In this document: positions 53,172 through 63,937 of the stretch, piece by piece
Layout: each line of letters opens with the position of its first letter
Numbering within the stretch: the stretch's first letter is position 1
Source of the DNA: Tribonema minus
Lineage: Eukaryota; Sar; Xanthophyceae; Tribonematales; Tribonemataceae
Reading direction: 5' to 3'
Assembly (NCBI GenBank): GCA_017506865.1
Contig: JAFCMP010000022.1
Span: forward strand, 1 to 64,000
DNA: 64,000 nucleotides
The notes under the pieces: generated by a model
The model's database searches: none
What the model was told of the DNA's origin: nothing
The model's input: the letters and a program-made list of their open reading frames with translations, nothing else
Translations under genes and position numbers: made by a program

Positions 53172-56100
53172 TTGACGGAAATAATGCGCAGGCTGATACT
53201 TTGTAGCAAGCATGGTAGTCGAGCCAAGATTGCAGTCGGCGTGGTTGCTCGCAGAAGTTTGAGCAGCCTACAGTCGTATGACCATGTCCACTTCAGGCCA
53301 GACGTTGTTGCTCCTCATGAGCCTGGCCTCGCTGGCGTCCAGGGTCTTCACGTCCCAGAGGATTTTGGCAGGCTCGCGAGAAGAGCAGTGAAGGACTGCG
53401 AGGCCCTCAAGGCGCGCATAGCTGCTGGCCAGAGCGACGGCTGCCTGGGTACTCTCAGGGATCTGGATTCCATCTCCAACACTGTGAGCCATGACATACT
53501 TGAAGCACAGTTGGTTTGAGGTTTCCCTGAAGTCAGTGATTGATGTTGAGTTGTTCACTGGTACAAAGCGCGATGCCAACCTTACCACGTCAAGCTCATT
53601 GTATGTGGGCTATGTGCCTCGCAAATCGCAACTTCAACTTCTGTCAACTGAATTGCAGACACACAACACTGGTGCAGGGGTCCAGCTGTAGCAGTGCTCC
53701 TGCCATGCGCAATGAGACTTCAACTACAAACTGTGCACCAGTCATTATCACCATCATCTTGGCTTGCTGGACTGCAGCTGACACCATGCACTACACTACA
53801 CGGCTGATGTTGAAGTTTTGCAATGTGACATGCACACGCAAACAGGTCTGTTCGGTTGTGGACATGGCGGAATTCACCCGGCAGACGCACGTGGACGCCG
53901 GCTTCAGGGAGGCAGCAGAGGCGTCCTTCGATGTCTTGAGGTCAGCCGCAGCCTTGCGTCTGCTGTGCGCCATTGATTGCATAGTGTTGGTGCCTGTGGT
54001 GTGCTCTGTTGGTGACGTAAAGCTGGACCATAAACAGCATACATGAGCTATGTCTTGTGTACCTAGCAAATTTCTATTGTCTGCTCGCTGCTGGCAAGAA
54101 TTGTGAAGCACGGCAGGCTTCAGCAAATTCTACTGCTCGATGCTGTTCGCCTGAACCGCCGCAGTGCGCAGGGTTGACCTGTTTCTGCGTGAGCCACCAG
54201 TGCGAAACGGGTCACGAGAGGACAAAGCATTGCACTTGTGCAGCAACGCGCAGGTAGATGCTGGGGCGCCACCGCCTGTACATATACACCAGTGTGCATT
54301 GTCAGCAGTGTACAGCGATTGAGATGCTCCAGGTTGCCGGTGTGCACACACACGACCTGAGCGTCTACAGCCGCACCGCACTGATGAGTGCAACTTCAAC
54401 TTGAAGCATTCGCCAAAGTCGCTGTTGTGCCGCAAACCACGCCGCAGGCGCCTGCGCGCGTTGCGCTGCTGAACACTGCAGCGACAGCTCTCTGCTGCCT
54501 GAGCACTGGTGGCATGGGGTTCAGGCACGTGCCTCCCCCTGCAGAGCTCCTGCTGGTACACCATGAGCGGCAACCAGTGCAGCCTGCCAGCTGTTACAGA
54601 GACTTGAGGAACGCGCCACACGAGGGTCTCTGCGAGTGCGAGCAATGCGTGTCCAACACCGCACCGATATAGTTTCCTGGCTGACGTGGCATGGCAATTG
54701 AGGTCGGAACAGTGCAGTCGTATTGGAGTACACTTGTACTAGAGTACACGTCTACTGGATGACCTGGGGGCTTTTGGGGCCTGTACGAGTGGACCGCAAT
54801 TATCAGCGGAGAAGAGACAGCAACCGCGGAGGCTGTGTCGACAGGACAGCGCCGTTGCCATGCGCACTACTGCCATGCGCACGCACTGGGAGCAGCCCCC
54901 GCACGACCCCCGGAGAACAGTTGAACTCGTCTCTCGTGTTGCCTTCAGCGCGAGACCGAACAGGCCCCGTACAGCATCCATTGCGCGCACTCGCAGTGCT
55001 CATCACACTCCGCAGCAGCGCTCGACATCACGCCGCACCTCCACATGCACCAGCGCTCAGCAATCTCTCACGCGCGAGCACGCGCCGCCGCCGGTAACCC
55101 TAACCCTAACCTTTTTCCGCGCCGCAGCGACTACATCCAGGAGCTCAACACGGACAGCGCGCTGCACGCCGCGCTGCAGCGCATCACGTCCTCGCCGCGC
55201 GCCATGGCGGCGCTCAACGCGGAGCAGCGGCGCACCGCGGCGCTGCTGCAGGCGGAGTTTGAGAGGTGCGGCGCGTGATCAGTGGCAGGCGGTCTGGCGG
55301 CCCACTCTCGGGCCCTCGAACTGTTGATCGATGGCGAGCTGAGCAGCGCGCTCAGCCCGCGCGCGCATGTGCGGGCACGGGCAACTCGGGGTCCGGGGCT
55401 AGGATTCGGCACCTGCAATGCACAGACTTGGAGTTACATTCAGGCGCGCGCCGCCATGCGCAGCAGCACTGTACTGCATCGTGATGCCGGCGCACCGCGG
55501 CTGCTGCAGGCGGGGACTGAGATGTGCGGCATGTGACTGGCGGCGCTCCTGCTGCCCCTCATTCGGGGCCTCAGCGCTGTTGCGCCGTATTCAGCCGCGC
55601 GTTGCACTGAGGGCACACGCCCCGCGGTGCGGCGCACGTGTACGCCGGAACGGGGCTAGGGTTAGGCTGCCCTAAGGCTAGGGTTAGCAGACTGCGACGC
55701 ATGTGGCAGGCGCCTCTGCAGCGCGCGCTTCACCACTGCGGCCCCGCGCGTTCCGCCTTGCACTCAACCTCGCACCTGTTTCCGCCCCTTGCGATCACCG
55801 ACACACACCACGCCCTGCGCATCTCACTCAAGAAGTGACTCACGAGAGGCCGCCTCGCTGAGTCCGAGTCCCACTCTCGCGCGCAGGGACGGCGTCCACC
55901 TGCCCGCGGGCGCGCGCGCGGCGGCGGCGGCGCTGCAGGGCGACAACCTGCGCCTCGAGACAGCGTTCAACGCGAACGTCGCCGCCGCATCGGAGCGCTG
56001 CCGCCTGCGCCTGCCCGCAGATGCCTTCGACGGCGTCCCCGCTGCGGCGCTGCCGCGGGTGAGCGCCGCCTCGTTTGCTGCCGATGCGAACGTTAGGTTT

Positions 56101-59100
56101 TTGTATGTGTGTGCGTGTGTAAAAGTTGAAACACTCTTTCAGGGTGCACCAAGAGCCGTATGTTTGCGGTAGACCCTGCCGGTGGCCAGAGAACTGCATT
56201 CATCTCTCACTGCGCTCCCGAAGAAAGCACCTCTTTTGTCTGTGCTGCTGGTGATAGCGGCGGCGCCGCAGCTCCGCAGCTGCCACGGGCGGGCGACGAT
56301 GCCAACTTGGCCGGCAACGGCAACGGCCGCAGCCGTGGGTGACCCCACGTGCTGCTGAGCTTACGGCACACAGGGGTTCGGCGCGCCCGCGTTGGTGCTG
56401 TGCCCCAGTGGCCGCGGTCAGCAACAGCAGTAGCGCAGATATTGATCAAAGTCAGCGAAACTGCTGCGCCTCCGAGCGCGGCAGCAGCCGACCGCAGCAG
56501 CTGCTGCTGCTGCTGCGCCAATCGCATTCGAGCGCAAGTGCCGTGACCACCACGCAGCCTCGCAGATTGTGACTTTTTCAAAACACATGCACAGACTACC
56601 TGACCGCCTGCTCACAATCCCCTCTTCCCCCCCGGTGCTGCCACCGCCGCCGCTGCCGCCGCCGCCGCCGCCACCCGAGCGCAGACCATCATGGGCACCG
56701 TGTCGCTGCCGCTGGACGCCGCGACGTGCAGCACGGTGCTGCGCGGCGCGCGCTGCGCCGACACGCGCCGCCAGGTCCTGCGCGCGCAGAACGCCGCGTG
56801 CGCCGGCGACAACAAGCAGGCGAGTCTCTCTTTATTTTTTGTGTGTCACCCTTGGCGCTTTCGTGAAGTGGCAATGTCATCCTCCTTCTTGGCGATTTCG
56901 GGGCATGATCGAGGTAACTGTAAGCTGACGCCGCGTGCGCCGCCGACAACACGCAGGCAAGAAGCCTCTCCTTTTTCTTCTGTGTGGGTGACCCTAAGTG
57001 TCTTCGAGAAGTGGCAAAAAAGTGGCAAAATTTTTGCCACTTCTGGGCGCCTTTGGGACGTCGTCGAGGACAACACTCAGGCAAGACCCCTCTCTTTTGA
57101 GTGAGCCTAAGCGGTTCCGCGCGCAGTGGCAATGTTGTTGCTATGCGTAAGCGCTCTTGGGACATGGTCGAGGTAATCGTATGCACATACGCTCATGCCG
57201 TGGCACCGCCGACGCCCGCGGCAGCAGCCCCAGCAGTCAGAGCGCCGCATCGCCGCCGACAACATGCGTGCTCTTATTACTGACGCTGTCGCCGACAAGG
57301 GCAACAGCAATGTCGGCAGCGGATGTATGGTCAAAAGCGTTGGCATACACTCGTATTGGTGCCGTGGCATCATTAGCGCTTGCGGGTATGTAGGTATGAA
57401 TACGAGGGCGTAGGGGCAGTCTGCGTCCTCCGCGCGCAGAGCGCCGCGTGCGCCGCCGACGACGCGCGGTCGACTCTTCTCGAGTGCGACGCTGAGCACT
57501 GATGGAAGCGGCGAAAGTAGGTGTAGGAAGTTGTTTATGCCTACAATTTCATCTTCCAATTCAATCTTCCAGTTCATGGCATGGCGTTGCCCGCCGCCAT
57601 TGCAGCAGCGAGCTGAGGCGACACACTGCAGCGACACGCATGCGCGAGCCTTGTGGGCGCGAGCTTGAGTATCTCCTTTCGCATCAGCGCGCTGCCACGC
57701 TCTCTCATACGTACACACCTGCATTCTGTACGTGGGAGTCGCGGTGTTGCACCAGCGAAGGCGGCAGAAGAGGCTGGAAGGCATTGCCACACCGTCGGTA
57801 CTGTGTAGGCCAAACGAGAGTTGCTGCTGTCAACACACAGAGTTGTCAAACGGTATAATGCAAACGTCACACGGCGGAAGTGACCACCGCGTACCGCATA
57901 CCTCGTGGAAAAGACGCCAACCACGTGCAGTGAAACCACTGTGTATGACACCTACACACCGGATGAAATAGAAGGTGTCGCTACTCTAACAATACTCATA
58001 CTCAATACCCATATATCAGGTGCTGGGGCAGCTCGAGCGCTGGTGCAACGGCGCACCGCCATGATCTCTGATACTTTAAATACCTACCTTGGGGGGCGGG
58101 GTGTGGCGTGCAAGCTTTGCATGCTTTGTCCAGGAGTGAACAAAAGGAGAAACACCATGCAGCACGGCATTTTCACAGCCGCAAGTGGAATTCAATCAAA
58201 GTACATACCTTCATGATGTACTCATACCTTGCGCTCATGCCCCAGGTGCTGCAGCAGCTCGTTGCGGCACGTCACCGCCTCGCGCGCCTCCTCAGCTGCG
58301 CGAGCTACGCATCTCGTGGAAAAACAATGCCTGTTACGCGCTGTAAAAACTGCTCTGTATGGAAACTCACACACCAGATGAAGTAGCAGATGTCAGCACT
58401 CTTAATAATCATACCTTGTACCCATACATACCCTCAGGTGCTGGAGCAGCTCGTTGCGGCACGTCACCGCCTCGCGCGCCTCCTCGGCTGCGCGAGCTAC
58501 GCGCACCGCGCCGCCGCGGATAGGGTCCTGGGGTCCCCCGATGAGGTAGGGCATGTCACCGCTTGAAGTTTGTGGGCGTAGCGACCGTACTTGAGCTCAT
58601 CCCGAGCATTGCATTGGCCCTAGTGCTGGGGACAGCTGTAGACCGGGTCTTTGAACCCCCGGTGACCTGCGTACCATTGTTAAGGGTAGGGTTAGGGTTA
58701 GTTCTAGGGTTAGGGTCAAAGCCAGGGTGAGGGGTCACATAGGTGATCAATAATATTCGCGCTTCAAAGAGGTGACGTACACTGTCCTTGAAACCTCCCC
58801 CGGTGTAATGTGCGCCAGCCCCGGCGGCGAACTTTCGAGCAGTTGACGTCGTGCACGCGTGTGCTGGTTGCTGACGAGGGCTTCACTTACATGCCCTTGC
58901 TGTACGAATGGCAAGAGAGCACCAGCGCTCAAAAGCTCAGTCGCACACGTCAGCCGGCCGCCGGCAAGAATGTCAAGTGTCCCTGCTGCGTGACGTAGGC
59001 TTGCGAGGACAGCAACAACGCTCAGCAAGAGCAATACCCCTGCTGTGGGGCGCCACAGCAGGGGGCGCTGTCCCTTTCGCACTGTTGCAGGCTCGCATGC

Positions 59101-60978
59101 AGACTTGAAGGTTGCAGCAGCAGTGTTCAGGTTGAACGGACAACAGACCTTGATATGTGCTCACGCGCGGTGTTCCACCCGTGATCTTGACCGTCACACC
59201 TAACCCTGACACGTGCATGCCTATCGCGCAGGTGATGGGTTTCCTGGAGGGTCTCAGCCGCAGCGTAGAGGCCAAGGCCGCGCGCGAGGCGGCGGAGCTC
59301 CTGCAGCTCAAGGTACGCGTAACTGCTGTGACTGTCACTGCAACGGGGACTGGGCCGCGTGCGTAGTAGAGTATGCACTCTAAGCCATGCGGCAGCGGTG
59401 CAGCTCGTGCAGCTCGTGGTTGTTGGTGCTTTGTGACTGCTGTAACTCAGTTAGCACACAGCAGCGATCGGGCATCGCTGAGGAACGTCAGAACTGTGTA
59501 CATCATGTACTCAGGTAGTTAGGGTTTGCTAATGACTTTGATGGTCTGTGCTGAGGGCGCTAGCGGCTACGCGTATCGGGTTGCGCGTGCACTCAGTGCT
59601 TGCCCCTCACACCCATTACCCCACTCTGCTAATGCGGCGCATCCCGCGGCTGCAGTGGCTCCGCGACGTGAGGCGCCGGCGGTCAGATGTCGCCAGGAAC
59701 TGGCAGGCTAAATACATGCAGACAACAAGTTGCAACGAGGGCCAGAATCATCCTCCAAGAGCCATAGCCCCACTCCGCCGTTGTGCATCATTCGCGGCTG
59801 TACTGATCCCTCACAGTTGCAGCGACACACGCGGCGGTGTCCTAACCCTAACCGCGCGCGCCTTGAGCCGCAGGAGGCCTGCTGCTGTCGCTTGCCTTCG
59901 AGCGCGTACTATGCACACAGCCTAGCAGCCCACAAAACCTACTGCTGCCGCCATGCAGGCTGCCCACGAGCGCACCGCGGAGCCGCTGCAGCCGTGGGAC
60001 GTGCCGCACTACATGGCAATGGCCAAGGCGCAGCGCTTCCGCCTCAACCCTGTGGATTTGGGCGCATACTTCACACTTGACAGCTGCCTCTCTGGGCTCG
60101 CTGCGATATGCCGCTCGCTCTTCGGTGAGTGTTACAGATTCATACATTGAGAGCCAGCTGACAGTGATGACAGTCTAACGAAATTGAATCCTAATTCATG
60201 AGTGCACGTGCTTCACCCTTGACAGCTGCCCCTCCGGGCTCGCCGTCATATGCCGCTCACTCTTTGGTGGGTGCCACTACAATTCATTATGTTCACAAAG
60301 GCTGTTCTTTGATGCGCATCTTGCGAAGTGTACACGACTGGGCGCGCCCGCGCCGCCGCCGACGTAATTGCAGCAGGCATCGCTCAGCAGCATCCGATGA
60401 CCTAACCCCAACCCTAACCCTACCCTTACCCCCCCCCCCCCCCCCCACCCCCCCCCCCCCCCGCGTGCGTCACCCCCCCCAGGCCTAGCCATTTGAGCTG
60501 GTGGAGAGTTCTAACCCTAACCCTAACCATATCCCTCCTACCCCCCCCCCCCCCCCCCCCCCCCCCCCGTATGCGCCACCCCCCCCCAGGCATCGAGCTG
60601 GTGGAGCAGCGCATGGCCGCCGCCGAGAGCTGGGATAACGCGGGTGCGCGCACGGGCTACGTCCCTGCGCGCAAAATCGCGCTCGTCCGCCCCGCCGCTG
60701 CCAGCGGTGGCGCGGCGACGGTCCTAGGAACGGTCTACCTGGACCTGGGCGCGCGCCCCGGAAAGTTCCCGCACGCCGCGCACTACACGATCCGCGGCAG
60801 CCGCGCGATGGGGTGAGTGCGCCGACGCCGGCGCGCTGCGGAGTGGCGGAGTTCGTCTTCGGTGGCAACCAGTGACTCTCCACTTGAATCGGCGTTTCTG
60901 TTTGTTCATTGTTGATGTAGTGGAAGCGTCTCTCCATGTGTGTGGGTTCGCTGCGCGTTGCGTGTTTTTTGGGCACTC

Positions 60979-61012
<34 letters not shown>

Positions 61013-63937
61013 GACGGCGATGGCCATTAGGCTGAAGAACACACTGCGTTGAGCATTGACATGCGCCGCGCACTGGCAGCAGCGCTCTCACGCTCCACCA
61101 GCCTCGCCGATGACGCTCCTGCATCTACCCACAACTTCAACCTCAAATTCAATCCTAACTTGAACCCTAAATCTGCCCTCCATCCTGTGTCGCAACAACA
61201 GCACCGGCGGGCAGCGGCAGACCCCCGTCGTGGCAGTGGTGGCGTCCTTCACGTTGCCGTTCGCATCGCGCGGCGCGCGCCTGACTCATTGCCGTGCACT
61301 TGCAGCAGTGCTCCCACACCCACCAGTCGCCGTGACGCGCTCGTGCACCTATCCTCAACTTCAACCTCAACTTCACAGTCAATTTTTTACTTCAACCCTA
61401 AATCTGCCCCTCAATCCGCATCGCAACGACAGCGCCGGCGGGCAGCGGCAGACGCCTGTCGTGGCGGTGGTTGCGTCATTCGCGCTGCCGTTTGCGTCGC
61501 GCGGCGCACGCCTCTTGAGCCACGGCGAGGCGGAGGCGCTGCTGCACGAGTTTGGCCACGCGCTGCACTCGCTGCTCAGCGCGACGGAGTTCCAGCACGC
61601 GAGTGGCACGCGCGCGCCGGTGAGAGACGTGTACACATCATGCTGCTTTGCAATTAACGCAACACTTGGAGTATAACCAATGCTACTTGTTTGGCAATTA
61701 ATGTGACACTTCAAGTATCACTTCAAGTACCACCAATGATGCTGTACTGGAGCTACTGCACTCGGTGCTCAGCGCAACGGAGTTCCAGCACGCCAGCGCA
61801 CGCGCGCCGGTGAGGCCTGCGCTTTCGTCAGCCTATTTGTTTACAGGTGAAATTTCTTCAAGTGCGATCAATTTGCAGTTCGGCCACGCGGTGCACTCGC
61901 TGCTCAGCGCGACGGAGTTCCAGCACGCAAGCGGCATGCGCACGCCGGTGAGAGACGCGCTGCTGTCACCCTGTCCGTAAGTGGAATGACTTCAAGTGTA
62001 ATGATATGTAGTGCAGTCCGAGCACGCGATGCGCTCGCTGCTTGGCGCCATGGAGCTCCAGCGAGCGGCACGGCTGCGCATCGATCGTCTGTCGTCTGAA
62101 ATGCTACTTTTGCCGCTCGCAAGGGCCCACGTGAGAACAGCCGCTCCGCATGCTGCGGCACGCTCTCCTGCTGCTTGCGTGGCTGCGCTCGTGTGCAGCA
62201 GCCTCGGCAGTGAGGGCTCATGTCGCCAGTCGCGCCACCGGAACAGCATATGCGCATCGATCGTCTGTTATCTGCAACCACTTGTGCCGCTCGCAAGGGC
62301 CCACATGCCAACAGCCGCCCCAGATGCTGCGGCAGCGCGCTCACGAGCGCTGCAAACTCGTGCGCCAAGATTCAAGCCCTGCTGTGTCAGACCGCGGTCG
62401 CACGCGCACCGCTGCCGCTGCTGCCGCTGCTGCTGCCGCTGGTGCTGCTGCTGCTGTCGCCGCCGATGCGCACATGGACCCGCTCGCAAGGGTGCGCATG
62501 AGAACAACTAACGGCTACAGCACAGCGGCCTGCAGCGCAGACAGTGCCTGAGCACTTGCTAACCCTAACCTTAAACCTAACCCTACCGTACCCCTAACGC
62601 GCGAGCCGTGAAGCTCAAGACACATGCCCACGCGCCCCGCTGCCGCTGCTGCCGCCGCTGCTGCCGCCGCCGCCGCGCAGATGGACTGGGTGGAGGTCCC
62701 CTCCCTCCTGATGGAGTACTTTGCGTGGGACGAGCGCACGCTGCCGCTGCTGAGCGCGCACCACGCGACGGGCGCGCCGCTGCCGCGCGACGCCGCGCGC
62801 GCGCTGCGCGAGAGCCGCGCCGCCTTCGCCGGCCTGGAGACGCAGCAGCAGGTCAGCAGCCGTGCGGGAGCAATGCATTGCTGCTGCAGGCAGGATCTGA
62901 TAATTTAGAGGTTCATTTGTAATGATACAATATACTTCCAAGTGTACTTGTTTGAAGCAGTAATTAAATTTCTAAGGCCGCCTCATAAGAATTGAAGTGT
63001 ATAAGCAATATAGTGAAGAGTAATTCATCAACAAAAGAAAATTGCATCGTGCGTCGGCGCGCTCCGCGCTCGCAAGGGTCGAGGGTTAGATTAGGGTTAG
63101 AGAATCCGCAGAGCCGCGCTGCTTTTGCCGGCATGGAGACGCAGCAGTATGTCAGCGCTTTGCGGCTCCCACACGCCATGGAGCGGCGCGCCCAGCTCTT
63201 GCTGAGGGCCAGGGTCAGGGGTAGGGTTAGGTCAGGGCTAGGGAAACCAGCGTCTGGTTTGCCCGATCTCGGTCCGCCATATGTTGACGGTGACGAACGC
63301 GCTGCTGCCCGCACCAGATCGCTGAGCACTGCCGCTCGCATACCTGCCCGATGTTGCGGTCGCGAACTACCCTGCTTGCGCGCAGAAGATGCTGTTTTCC
63401 GCCGCGAATGAGACGCTTGCCGGCAACGAGCGCTAGGCCCCCGGACGCTCGTATCATACCTACCTGTCCTCACGCCATCGCTGACATACTTATGCCTGCG
63501 CCTCCAACCATGCACCTCCGCCATGCACACGGCATTTCTCTCCGCCGCCCGCAGCCGCCGAGCGCATGTTTTTTGTAGCGTGTACGATACGTACCTACCC
63601 CTGCAGTGCAGGTACATACCTACCTACCAACCTGCACACATCAATACCTACATACCCACCCCCAATTCATGCCCCCTGCCTTCATTGCGCGTACCTACCT
63701 ACCCGCCTGCATACACTCATACCTACATACCCATACCCTCATCCCATCGCTACCTACCTACCTTTTCTATGCAGATCATGTTTTCCGCCGTGGACATGGC
63801 ACTCTCCGGTCCCCAGCCACAGGGCGCGCTGGACATCGAGAGCGTGGTCGCAGCGGCGCACCGCAAGTTCGGGGGCCCCGTCGCTTATGAGGGCGGCGCG
63901 GGCGGTGCCTGGTACTCGCGCTTCGCCCACTTTACCG
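53172..63937 (+). CDS. MIPEP: Mitochondrial intermediate peptidase (peptidase family M3), 3' end outside window
   Basis: Zinc oligopeptidase that removes an octapeptide from imported matrix proteins. Twelve exons join in phase: 53172-53483, 53846-53940, 55128-55265, 55887-56058, 56685-56819, 58438-58545, 59232-59312, 59959-60124, 60590-60812, 61433-61619, 62681-62851, 63775-63937 (650 residues so far). The N-terminus MTEIMRRLILCSKHGSRAKI, basic and without acids after residue 3, looks like a mitochondrial presequence. SISNTVCSVVDMAEFTRQTH, VLEQLVAARHRLARLLG, FRLNPVDLGAYFTLDSCLSG and HYTIRG are MIP-type. Zinc site: HEFGH at 515-519, third ligand E544 in WVEVPSLLMEYFAWD. The last exon, ending WYSRFAHFTG, needs further exons beyond 64000. 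The intron after 56819 has a GC donor (CAG|gcgagt). Almost every intron contains decayed copies of neighbouring exon edges. Confidence 0.93.
55470..55590 (+). repeat. Copy of MIP exon 55128-55265 donor edge
   Basis: ggcgcaccgcggctgctgca then ggcggggactgagatgtgcg matches 55229-55270 (ggcgcaccgcggcgctgctg...gaggtgcgg). The following intron text also matches (gcccctcattcggggcctc). Confidence 0.75.
56925..57475 (+). repeat. Four decayed copies of MIP exon 56685-56819 donor edge
   Basis: The exon end (acgccgcgtgcgccggcgac, then aacaagcag|gcgag and ctctctttattttttgtg) recurs at about 56930-56990 (with cttttt and gtggcaaa text), 57060-57140, 57225-57300 and 57425-57480. Each lies within a unit of about 120-190 bp that also carries a cgaggtaa-cgta segment. 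Confidence 0.8.
58240..58322 (+). repeat. Copy of MIP exon 58438-58545 acceptor edge
   Basis: caggtgctgcagcagctcgt then tgcggcacgtcaccgcctcg repeats 58435-58508 with only a few changes, about 193 bp upstream of the real exon, with a good acceptor but a changed frame end. A weaker copy lies at about 58018 (caggtgctggggcagctcga). Confidence 0.9.
60215..60280 (+). repeat. Copy of MIP exon 59959-60124 donor edge
   Basis: cttgacagctgcccctccgg, then gctcgccgtcatatgccgct and cactctttggtggg repeats 60073-60128, which encodes LDSCLSGLAAICRSLFG and the donor. The period is about 148 bp. Confidence 0.88.
60425..60530 (+). repeat. Copy of MIP exon 60590-60812 acceptor edge with its poly-C tract
   Basis: A long C tract, cgtgcgtca, eight C, caggcctagccatttgagct then ggtggagag mirrors 60541-60606 (C tract, cgtatgcgcca, C run, caggcatcgagctggtggag). 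CCCTAA repeats separate the two. Confidence 0.85.
61185..61305 (+). repeat. Copy of MIP catalytic-exon acceptor edge
   Basis: About 61186-61285 (cgcaacaacagcaccggcgg, then gcagcggcagacccccgtcg through cgcggcgcgcgcctga) repeats 61423-61510 with few changes. The 3' part of the unit extends into intron text (cttcaacctcaacttcacag). The period is about 240 bp. Confidence 0.9.
61755..62080 (+). repeat. Three copies of MIP catalytic-exon donor edge (HEFGH exon)
   Basis: The segment encoding FGHALHSLLSATEFQHASGT plus the donor (genuine 61549-61630) recurs at about 61757-61815 (LHSVLSATEFQHASARAP), 61879-61953 (FGHAVHSLLSATEFQHASGM) and 62014-62076 (SEHAMRSLLGAMELQRA). The second copy, 61879-61947, has an acceptor (tttgcag), a gtgaga donor and 69 in-frame bases. 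Confidence 0.9.
62076..62510 (+). repeat. Intronic tandem repeat, about 180-base unit
   Basis: cgcatcgatcgtctgtcgtc, then ttgccgctcgcaagggccca and cgtgagaacagccgc at about 62079-62150 is repeated at about 62252-62330. A partial third copy near 62477 has cgctcgcaagggtgcgcatg. Confidence 0.8.
63105..63160 (+). repeat. Copy of MIP exon 62681-62851 donor edge
   Basis: agccgcgctgcttttgccgg then catggagacgcagcagtatg repeats 62814-62852, encoding SRAAFAGLETQQ and the donor. Confidence 0.85.
63595..63770 (+). repeat. Degenerate (TACC)n/CATA tract before the last MIP exon
   Basis: taccta, cctgca and catacc steps are repeated over about 170 bases, ending at the acceptor of exon 63775-63937. It acts as, or replaces, the polypyrimidine tract. 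Confidence 0.7.

Noticed and set aside
53268..53588. 106-codon minus ORF
   Set aside because: Antisense of the first MIP exon, whose plus frame matches the family (VPEDF, LDSISNT) and splices in phase.
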